Source: Comamonadaceae bacterium
GTDB taxonomy: Bacteria > Pseudomonadota > Gammaproteobacteria > Burkholderiales > Burkholderiaceae_C
Length of the DNA: 5,668 nucleotides
Direction of reading: 5' to 3'
Assembly: GCA_947458415.1 (NCBI GenBank)
Contig: CANGZG010000149.1
Location: forward strand, 1-5,668
Part shown: positions 1 to 4,906 of the stretch, piece after piece
Layout of the letters: each line of letters begins with the position of its first letter
How positions within the stretch are numbered: position 1 is the stretch's first letter
Program-made: the position numbers and the translations under genes
The notes under the pieces: model-generated
What the model was told of the DNA's origin: nothing
The model's database searches: none
The model's input: only the letters and a program-made list of their open reading frames with translations

Positions 1-416
1 ATCAGGCGCGAGGCAACCGCCACATCGTTGAACACGCAAAAGCCGCTGCCTTTGTCGGCGTAGGCATGGTGTGTGCCGCCCGCCAAATTGGCCGCCACAC
101 CGTGTTGCATGGCAGTGCGTGCGGCGCTCACCGTGGCACCCACCGAACGACGCGCCCGCTCCACCATGCCTTCGGACCAAGGAAAACCGATTTCCCGAAG
201 CGCTGCTGCACTCAATTCCCCCCGCACCACCGCCTGCACGTACGCAGGTGTGTGAACCAGCGCCAACTCACCGTCGGTGGCTGGGTCGGCCAACTGCAAG
301 TTCAATTCAGGCAATTCGGCTGCCAGCCGTTGCCGCAACAACTCGTACTTGCCCATCGGAAACCGGTGCCCCGCCGGCAGCGTTTGCAAACTTGTGGCGG
401 CAAAAAATATATTCAT
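1..416 (-). CDS. Histone deacetylase family protein (N-terminal part, runs off left edge)
   Basis: Read on the minus strand from ATG at 416-414, this frame stays open for 138 codons to the window edge, so the C-terminal half or more is missing. The start reads MNIFFAATSLQTLPAGHRFP, followed by MGKYELLRQRL. The GHRFPM-KY-LLR pattern is typical of a bacterial branch of the histone deacetylase/AcuC/acetylpolyamine amidohydrolase superfamily. Further on come LAGGTHHA, with the paired catalytic histidines, and GFCVFNDVAVA, the conserved loop after them. The zinc-binding Asp/His residues normally found around this point and beyond are only partly inside the window. Members are Zn-dependent amidohydrolases that remove acetyl groups from proteins, polyamines or other small amides. 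The substrate cannot be told from this fragment. No strong Shine-Dalgarno sequence precedes the ATG, but the start agrees with family N-termini. The gene is divergent from the phasin gene across about 208 bases. Confidence 0.9.
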   Translation of the reverse strand, partial: MNIFFAATSLQTLPAGHRFPMGKYELLRQRLAAELPELNLQLADPATDGELALVHTPAYVQAVVRGELSAAALREIGFPWSEGMVERARRSVGATVSAARTAMQHGVAANLAGGTHHAYADKGSGFCVFNDVAVASRL

Positions 417-493
417 TGCGCAGGATATTACTGTATCTATTTGATTTTTAAGGATTTTCGAGCTTCCACGGGTTTTAGGTAACCGAGTCTAAA

Positions 494-510
494 TTGTTGC
501 ATTGCAACAA
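494..510. promoter_or_regulatory. Perfect 17-bp palindrome, candidate PhaR operator 1
   Basis: TTGTTGCA-T-TGCAACAA is a perfect inverted repeat with 8-base arms around one central base. Its core is TGC-ATT-GCA at 498-506. It ends seven bases before the -35 box of the phasin promoter. From memory, PhaR of PHA-producing bacteria binds TGC-rich palindromes of the CTGC-N3-GCAG kind in phasin promoters. This site has the same core, with T and A in place of the outer C and G. Assignment to PhaR is inference from the core and the gene controlled. Confidence 0.6.
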
Positions 511-517
511 AAAATGC

Positions 518-545
518 TTGAAATAGCTAGGATAAACCCTATACT
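518..545 (+). promoter_or_regulatory. Sigma-70-like promoter for the phasin gene
   Basis: The -35 box TTGAAA at 518-523 matches five of six consensus bases. It is separated by 16 bases from TATACT at 540-545, which also matches five of six. Transcription would start near 551-553, giving a 5' leader of about 72 bases before the ATG at 625. A palindrome lies just upstream of the -35 box and two more sites lie at and just after the expected start point, which is the geometry expected for repression. The boxes are read directly; promoter activity is inferred. Confidence 0.6.
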
Positions 546-552
546 TCCAATC

Positions 553-569
553 ATGCTGCGGCGCAACAT
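553..569. promoter_or_regulatory. Imperfect 17-bp palindrome, candidate PhaR operator 2
   Basis: ATGCTGCGGCGCAACAT has arms ATG-x-TGC and GCA-x-CAT around GGC, with a single mismatched pair (C556 against A566). Its core TGC-GGC-GCA (557-565) has the same layout as operator 1. It sits on the expected transcription start of the phasin promoter, so a bound protein would block RNA polymerase. Confidence 0.5.
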
Positions 570-572
570 TCA

Positions 573-581
573 TGCGGTGCA
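573..581. promoter_or_regulatory. TGC-N3-GCA core, possible third operator half of the cluster
   Basis: TGCGGTGCA shares the 3-3-3 core of the two longer palindromes, and its centre is 16 bases (about one and a half helical turns) after that of operator 2. Symmetry does not extend beyond the core, so this is the weakest of the three and could be chance. Its closeness to operator 2 is the main reason to list it. Confidence 0.3.
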
Positions 582-612
582 GTCCAAAAAAGTGATTTTT
601 TAAACCAACTTG

Positions 613-618
613 AAGGAA
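613..618 (+). promoter_or_regulatory. Ribosome binding site that fixes the phasin start
   Basis: AAGGAA lies six bases before ATG 625 and nine before a second ATG at 628. It overlaps an in-frame TTG at 610, which therefore cannot be the start. ATG 625 is preferred. Confidence 0.75.
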
Positions 619-624
619 ATAGCC

Positions 625-1173
625 ATGATGACCGCAGAACAAATGATCGCCGCCCAAAAAGCCAACATGGAGACCCTGTTCGGCCTGACCGAAAAAGCCT
701 TCTCCGGCGTTGAAAAAATGGTGGAACTGAACATGGCCGCCGCCAAAGCCGCCATGGCCGACACGCAATCTCAAGCCCACGCCATGATGAATGTCAAAGA
801 CATCCAAGAATTGATGGCATTGCAAGCTGGCTACCTGCAACCCCTGAGCGAAAAAGCCGTTGCTTTCAGCCGCCATGTGTATGACATCGCCTCCACCACC
901 AGCAAAGAATTCAGCCACGCTTTTGAAGAAAAAGCCGTCGAAGCGCAAAAAAGCGTGATCGGCTTGGTGGACTCTGTGTCCAAAAACGCACCCGCCGGTT
1001 CTGAAAGCGCCGTGGCCATGATGAAGTCCGCCATTTCTGCCAGCCAGACCGCGATCGAAAGCGTTCAAAAAGCGGTGAAACAAGCCACTGAAGCTGCTGA
1101 AGCCAATTTGCAAGCCATGGCCACCACAGCCACTGCCACAGCGACTGCCAAACCCGCTTCACGCAAGCGTTGA
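625..1173 (+). CDS. phaP: Phasin family protein (PHA granule-associated protein)
   Basis: Phasins are small amphipathic helical proteins that coat polyhydroxyalkanoate granules in the cytoplasm and control granule size and number. This 182-residue protein begins MMTAEQMIAAQKANMETLFG. The opening ME-LFGLTEKAFSGVEKMVELNMAAAKA pattern is the signature of the Burkholderiales phasin family (Phasin_2 type). It is rich in Ala, Glu, Lys and Met, contains no cysteine or tryptophan and looks almost wholly helical. A short break at NAPAGSES (about residues 131-138) precedes a second Ala-rich helix. The last 17 residues are an Ala/Thr alternation (166-175) followed by a basic end, KPASRKR. The length is usual for the family. 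The gene appears monocistronic: it has its own promoter, a cluster of PhaR-like operators, a good ribosome binding site and its own terminator. Membership of the family is clear. Which phasin paralogue it is cannot be told. Confidence 0.93.
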   Translation: MMTAEQMIAAQKANMETLFGLTEKAFSGVEKMVELNMAAAKAAMADTQSQAHAMMNVKDIQELMALQAGYLQPLSEKAVAFSRHVYDIASTTSKEFSHAFEEKAVEAQKSVIGLVDSVSKNAPAGSESAVAMMKSAISASQTAIESVQKAVKQATEAAEANLQAMATTATATATAKPASRKR

Positions 1174-1232
1174 TTTGACCTGAAGATTGTCTCCTCGGGT
1201 CCTCAGGAACACAGGTTCAAGGATCCGTTTAC

Positions 1233-1262
1233 AAGGCCCGCTCACAAGGCGGGCCTTTTTTT
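1233..1262 (+). terminator. Rho-independent terminator of the phasin gene
   Basis: AAGGCCCGC (1233-1241) and GCGGGCCTT (1249-1257) form a perfect 9-bp GC-rich stem with a 7-base loop, running into seven Ts at 1256-1262. The T tract is on the plus strand, so it ends phasin transcription about 60 bases after the stop codon. Read from the other side, the stem is followed by TTGTAAACGG, which is too weak a tail to make it a good terminator for the convergent patatin gene. Confidence 0.93.
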
Positions 1263-1295
1263 ATGCGCCAAAGCCTCTGACTTTGAGTCAACGCT

Positions 1296-2192
1296 TTACG
1301 GGGCCAACAAGGCCTTCAATTGCGGCAAGGCCTGTTTCATGGCCGCACGTCCGGCTTCGATGCTTTTCTTGCGCGCAGAGAACTCGGCGCTGCCCACATC
1401 GGGCAAAGCAGGGCGCACCACCACGTCGGCTTGCGCCAATTCCAATTGACTGATGCTCTTGCCCATGATGCTGAAGGTTTGCAGCAACACTTTCAGTACG
1501 TCGCTGGTTTTGGCGTCTTCGGGGCGGCTGGATATGTCAATGGCCAACACCACATCGGCGCCCATTTCTCGGGCATAGCGCACCGGCACCGGCGACACCA
1601 GTCCACCGTCAACATAATCTTTGCCGCCGATGCGCACCGGTTCAAACACCGAGGGCACGGCACTGGAGGCACGCACTGCAGTGGCCACGTCCCCGCGGCG
1701 AAACAATATGCCGTCGCCAGTGCGCAAATCGGTGGCCACAATGCCCAAAGGCATTTTCATGTCTTCGATTTTCATGCCGTTGAGTTGGCTGTTGACGTAT
1801 TTGCCCAAGGCCTCACCGCGCAACATGCCTCGACCGGTGAACGGGTTGGCCCAATCGGTGAATTGGGACTCGTCCATGGTGTCGGCCAACCACTGCAGTT
1901 GCGCTGCGGTTTTACCGCTGGCGTAAAAAGCCGCCACCACGCTGCCAGCCGAGGTGCCCACCACCAACGTTGGCTTGATGCCTTCTTCTTCCAGCACCTG
2001 CAGCACCCCGATGTGCGCAAACCCACGCGCTGCACCGCCACCCAAAGCCAAGCCGAGCTTGGGGATTTTTTTCGGCGCAGGGGTTTGCACGACCGGCGGT
2101 TGAACAGGGGGCACCGTCGGTGGTGGCACGCTGGCACACGCGACCATCAACAGCAATAACGCCAGGGAAAAGGTTTTGCGAAGGAATGTCAT
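1296..2192 (-). CDS. Patatin-like phospholipase family lipoprotein (RssA/NTE-like)
   Basis: This is a 298-residue serine hydrolase of the patatin family, which uses a Ser-Asp dyad to cleave acyl esters of phospholipids and related lipids. The N-terminus has basic R5-K6, a hydrophobic run and a lipobox-like MVAC, with C19 as the probable lipidated cysteine. A Pro/Val/Gln-rich linker of about 22 residues follows. The patatin domain then shows the oxyanion loop GGGAARG (51-57), the nucleophile elbow GTSAG (79-83, Ser81), the family stretch ASSAVPSVFEP (about 175-185) and the catalytic DGG (Asp195). All key residues are intact. The lipid anchor suggests export and attachment on the periplasmic side of a membrane, most likely the outer membrane. 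The start ATG (2192-2190) is chosen because it gives a complete signal peptide. The gene is convergent with the phasin and divergent from the dehydrogenase. The physiological substrate is unknown. Confidence 0.93.
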   Translation of the reverse strand: MTFLRKTFSLALLLLMVACASVPPPTVPPVQPPVVQTPAPKKIPKLGLALGGGAARGFAHIGVLQVLEEEGIKPTLVVGTSAGSVVAAFYASGKTAAQLQWLADTMDESQFTDWANPFTGRGMLRGEALGKYVNSQLNGMKIEDMKMPLGIVATDLRTGDGILFRRGDVATAVRASSAVPSVFEPVRIGGKDYVDGGLVSPVPVRYAREMGADVVLAIDISSRPEDAKTSDVLKVLLQTFSIMGKSISQLELAQADVVVRPALPDVGSAEFSARKKSIEAGRAAMKQALPQLKALLAP

Positions 2193-2297
2193 GGCTACTC
2201 AAGGCAAAGTCAAGGGTGGAATTGTGGCAGGTGTTCACTGCCATAATCTTTTGGCTCAGCACTGCGCACACCGCAGATTTTTCATCGAAAGGCTTTT
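2193..2297. promoter_or_regulatory. Divergent intergenic region with inverted repeats
   Basis: These 105 bases separate the patatin-like gene (leftward) from the dehydrogenase (rightward). A possible rightward -10 box CATAAT lies at 2242-2247, but no good -35 box sits at the right distance, so an activator or another sigma factor may be involved. TGGCAG (2225-2230) and CTGCCA (2238-2243) form an inverted repeat with a 7-base spacer that touches the -10 box. CTGCG-N5-CGCAG forms a second at 2262-2276, inside the presumed leader. The dehydrogenase ribosome binding site GAAAGG (2287-2292) is five bases before its ATG. Confidence 0.4.
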
Positions 2298-3056
2298 ATG
2301 CAAATCAAAAACAATGTATTTATCGTGACCGGCGGCGCATCGGGTTTGGGAGAAGGCACCGCCCGTTTATTGGCACAACACGGCGGCAAAGTCGTGATCG
2401 CAGACATGCAAGATGAAAAAGGCCAAGCCATCGCCGCAGAACTCGGCGGCGTGTTCGTGCATTGTGACGTGTCCAGCGAAGAACAAGCGGCTGCCGTGGT
2501 CAGCAAAGCGCAAAGCCTGGGCAAGCTGTCGGGCTTGATCAATTGCGCGGGCATCGCCACCGCAGAGCGCACGGTTGGCAAATCAGGGCCTCATGTGTTG
2601 GCGGGTTTTCAACGCACCATCAACATCAACTTGATCGGCAGTTTCAACATGATCCGCTTGGCAGCCCAAGCCATGAGCACCAACACCCCAGAAGACACGG
2701 GTGAGCGCGGTGTGCTGATTTCAACCGCGTCAGTGGCTGCGTATGACGGTCAAATTGGTCAAGCGGCTTACTCGGCCTCCAAAGGCGGCATCGTGGGCAT
2801 GACCTTGCCTATCGCACGCGATTTGTCCAAATTGGGCATCCGCAACATGACCATCGCACCAGGTATTTTTGGCACACCGATGATGTTCTCCATGCCCAAA
2901 GATGTGCAAGACGCATTGGCTGCAGGGGTGCCATTCCCTTCTCGCTTGGGTACGCCACACGATTACGCCAAACTGGTCATGCACATTTTGGACAACGACA
3001 TGCTCAATGGGGAAGTCATCCGCTTGGATGGCGCCATTCGCCTGCCACCCAAGTAA
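2298..3056 (+). CDS. Short-chain dehydrogenase, HSD17B10-like (type-2 3-hydroxyacyl-CoA dehydrogenase)
   Basis: This is a 252-residue classical SDR. It has the dinucleotide-binding loop TGGASGLG (11-18), Asp36 at the end of the second strand (favours NAD over NADP), NCAG (82-85) and the catalytic set Asn111, Ser145, Tyr158 and Lys162. The stretch from VAAYDGQIGQAAYSASKGG through GMTLPIARDL to IAPGIFGTPM, and the C-terminal VPFPSRLG and LNGEVIRLDGAIR, closely follow my recollection of human HSD17B10. They go well beyond generic SDR motifs. That family oxidises 3-hydroxyacyl-CoAs with NAD in the breakdown of fatty acids and branched-chain amino acids, and some members also oxidise steroids or alcohols. 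The bacterial protein should be cytosolic. Length is normal for the family. The ribosome binding site GAAAGG supports the ATG. The gene is followed after 16 bases by ggt on the same strand. The exact substrate is inferred. Confidence 0.9.
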   Translation: MQIKNNVFIVTGGASGLGEGTARLLAQHGGKVVIADMQDEKGQAIAAELGGVFVHCDVSSEEQAAAVVSKAQSLGKLSGLINCAGIATAERTVGKSGPHVLAGFQRTININLIGSFNMIRLAAQAMSTNTPEDTGERGVLISTASVAAYDGQIGQAAYSASKGGIVGMTLPIARDLSKLGIRNMTIAPGIFGTPMMFSMPKDVQDALAAGVPFPSRLGTPHDYAKLVMHILDNDMLNGEVIRLDGAIRLPPK

Positions 3057-3072
3057 CAAAGAGAAGCCAAGC

Positions 3073-4902
3073 ATGCATGTTTCTGCTTTGTGTCTTGTGC
3101 CTGCTTGGCTGGTTCGTTGGGCTGCGCCGATCACTGGGTGTTTGTTTGCGTCCGTGGCGATGGCCCAAACAGGAGCGGCCGTACAACCTGAATCTGCCAG
3201 TGGCTGGACCAGCAAACCAGGTTGGCATTTGAAACAACGCGGCGTTGCCGCAGCACATCCACTGGCCAGCGACGCGGGCTACCGCATCTTGCAAGCGGGT
3301 GGCTCGGCTGTGGATGCGGCGATTGCCGTGCAAATGGTGCTGACCTTGGTGGAACCGCAATCCAGCGGCATCGGCGGTGGCGCGTTTTTACTGCACCACG
3401 ACGGGCGGCAATTGCAAGTGTTCGACGGTCGCGAAACCGCCCCGGTGCTGGCGCCGCCGGACTTGTTCATGCTCAACGGCAAGCCCTTGGCTTTCCAAGA
3501 AGTGGTGGCTGGTGGCCGTGCTGTCGGTGTGCCGGGCTTGCTGCGGATGTTGGCCCTCGCGCACCAACAACACGGTCGCTTGCCGTGGGCAACATTGTTT
3601 GCACCGGCGATTGAATTGGCCGACAAAGGATTCCCCATCAGTCCTCGGCTACACAGCTTGCTCAAGGCCGAACCCAGTTTGCGCAAAGACCCCCAAGCGG
3701 TCGCGTATTTTTTCAACCCGGATGGCACCCCATTGCCTGTGGGCCATGTGTTGACCAACCCTGGGTTGGCCCAAGTCTTTCGCATGTTGGCCAAACAAGG
3801 CGCTGACGCGTTTTACACCGGCGCATTGGCGCAACGCATCGTCGACAAGGTGCAGTTGCATGCCAACAACCCGGGTTTGTTGACCATGGGTGACATGCAA
3901 AAGTACCGGCCTGTGGTGCGAGACGCCATGTGCTTCCAACACACAGCCACCCGCCCGGCTCAAACGGTGAACATTTGCGGTGTGGGTCCACCCTCCTCTG
4001 GTTTGATCACCACGGGCCAACTGTTTGGCATGCTTGCACGCCGGCCTTCCATCCAAGGCGACATGGGCAGCGTCGAGTGGCTGCATGACTACAACGAAGC
4101 CGCTCGCTTGGCATTCGCTGACAGGGCGGTGTTCATCGGCGATCCATCTTTTGTCCAGGCGCCTGCGGCTGACTGGAACAGCTTGTTGGGCTCGCGTTAT
4201 CTGCAACAACGCGCTTCCTTGATTGGACAGCAACGCCTGGGCAAAGCCGAGGCCGGCTCGCCGGATTCCAGCCAAGCGGCTTATGCACCGATGCCGGCCC
4301 AAACCGAGCATGGCACGAGCCACATCAGCATCATCGATGGAACAGGCCATGCCGTGTCCATGACCACGACAATTGAAAGCGGGTTTGGCGCGCGCATCAT
4401 GGTCAGTCCCGGGCCGCGTGGCGGTTTTTTATTGAACAACCAACTCACTGATTTCAGCTTCGTTCCCCGCGACGCGCAGGGCTTACCGATCGCCAATCGA
4501 CTGCAAGCCGGCAAACGGCCCCGCTCGTCCATGAACCCGCTGATGGTGTTTGCCGACCGCCCCACTGCCGCAGAACCCTCACCTTTGTTGATCAACATGG
4601 GCAGCCCGGGCGGCGCAATGATCATCCATTTCACCAGCCAAAGTTTGTGGGCCATGCTGCACCAAGGCAAAGATGCGCAACAGGCATTGAATGCACCGCA
4701 CAGTGGCGTGACCCAAGCCAATGGCCCGCTGCTGCTGGAAAAAAACCAATTCAGCGAGACCACCCACAATGGACTGCGTGAGCGCGGTCACGAGGTATTG
4801 CTCACCGACATGCCCAGCGGACTGCAAGCCATTCAGCGCGATGCCCAAGGCTGGTTCGGTGCAGCAGACCCTCGTCGCGAAGGCTGGGTCAGCGGCGACT
4901 GA
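3073..4902 (+). CDS. ggt: Gamma-glutamyltransferase (gamma-glutamyl transpeptidase), secreted
   Basis: This 609-residue N-terminal nucleophile hydrolase removes or transfers the gamma-glutamyl group of glutathione and similar compounds, normally in the periplasm. A hydrophobic leader ends in AMA (29-31), a probable signal peptidase site. The precursor should self-cleave before Thr415 in HGTSHISIID, giving a large subunit (about 32-414) and a small one (415-609). Substrate-site residues are present: Arg120 in FDGRETAP, Thr433 and Glu435, Asn456-Gln457 and Asp460 in LLNNQLTDFS, Ser485-Ser486 in KRPRSSMNP, and the oxyanion Gly513-Gly514 in MGSPGG. The C-terminus ADPRREGWVSGD is typical. ATG 3073 is chosen because it follows a purine-rich AGAGAAG at 3060-3066 and begins the signal peptide. 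The frame is open further upstream, but only across the dehydrogenase gene. The leader has an unusually weak positive n-region, with only Arg15. Sixteen bases separate it from the dehydrogenase and four from dnaG. Confidence 0.95.
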   Translation: MHVSALCLVPAWLVRWAAPITGCLFASVAMAQTGAAVQPESASGWTSKPGWHLKQRGVAAAHPLASDAGYRILQAGGSAVDAAIAVQMVLTLVEPQSSGIGGGAFLLHHDGRQLQVFDGRETAPVLAPPDLFMLNGKPLAFQEVVAGGRAVGVPGLLRMLALAHQQHGRLPWATLFAPAIELADKGFPISPRLHSLLKAEPSLRKDPQAVAYFFNPDGTPLPVGHVLTNPGLAQVFRMLAKQGADAFYTGALAQRIVDKVQLHANNPGLLTMGDMQKYRPVVRDAMCFQHTATRPAQTVNICGVGPPSSGLITTGQLFGMLARRPSIQGDMGSVEWLHDYNEAARLAFADRAVFIGDPSFVQAPAADWNSLLGSRYLQQRASLIGQQRLGKAEAGSPDSSQAAYAPMPAQTEHGTSHISIIDGTGHAVSMTTTIESGFGARIMVSPGPRGGFLLNNQLTDFSFVPRDAQGLPIANRLQAGKRPRSSMNPLMVFADRPTAAEPSPLLINMGSPGGAMIIHFTSQSLWAMLHQGKDAQQALNAPHSGVTQANGPLLLEKNQFSETTHNGLRERGHEVLLTDMPSGLQAIQRDAQGWFGAADPRREGWVSGD

Positions 4903-4906
4903 ATCC

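Larger units (their letters stand above)
417..624. promoter_or_regulatory. Divergent control region between deacetylase-family gene and phasin gene
   Basis: This roughly 208-base gap is A/T-richer than the flanking genes and holds no credible coding frame. It contains a sigma-70-like promoter facing the phasin gene, three TGC-N3-GCA palindromic sites (centres at 502, 561 and 577) and the phasin ribosome binding site. Each is listed separately. I could not identify a convincing promoter for the leftward gene. The A/T-rich stretch at about 400-460 is the likeliest place for one. Confidence 0.7.

Noticed and set aside
106..114. A TGC-N3-GCA core (TGCATGGCA) inside the deacetylase-family gene, like the phasin operators.
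   Set aside because: It is a bare core in coding sequence with no extended symmetry. It is best taken as chance, and it shows that the core alone is weak evidence.
610..624. Possible TTG start five codons upstream for the phasin.
   Set aside because: The ribosome binding site AAGGAA lies immediately after this TTG and is correctly spaced for ATG 625.
475..1113. 212-codon open frame on the minus strand opposite the phasin gene and its promoter.
   Set aside because: It is rich in His, Gly and Phe with no recognisable motif, runs through the promoter and operator region, and mirrors the Ala/Lys/Glu codons of the phasin. It is a by-product of GC-rich codon use.
1278..1290. Small inverted repeat TGACT-TTG-AGTCA just beyond the patatin-like gene stop, as a possible terminator.
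   Set aside because: The stem is only five bases with three G/C pairs' worth of stability at most, the loop is tight, and no T tract follows on the minus strand.
1320..2159. 279-codon plus-strand open frame opposite the patatin-like gene.
   Set aside because: Its composition (many His, Gly, Arg) is that of an antisense shadow, while the minus strand encodes an intact patatin domain with all catalytic motifs.
2208..2213. TTGACT on the minus strand ahead of the patatin-like gene, as a possible -35 box.
   Set aside because: It is only about 15 bases from the ATG, leaving no room for a -10 box and leader with the chosen start.
2902..3072. In-frame 57-codon upstream extension of ggt beginning inside the dehydrogenase gene.
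   Set aside because: The extra residues are an out-of-frame reading of the dehydrogenase C-terminus and would bury the signal peptide. ATG 3073 has a purine-rich ribosome binding site and a normal leader after it.
3649..4350. 233-codon minus-strand open frame inside ggt.
   Set aside because: It has no family motifs and lies wholly within a well-conserved enzyme gene; it is an antisense shadow.
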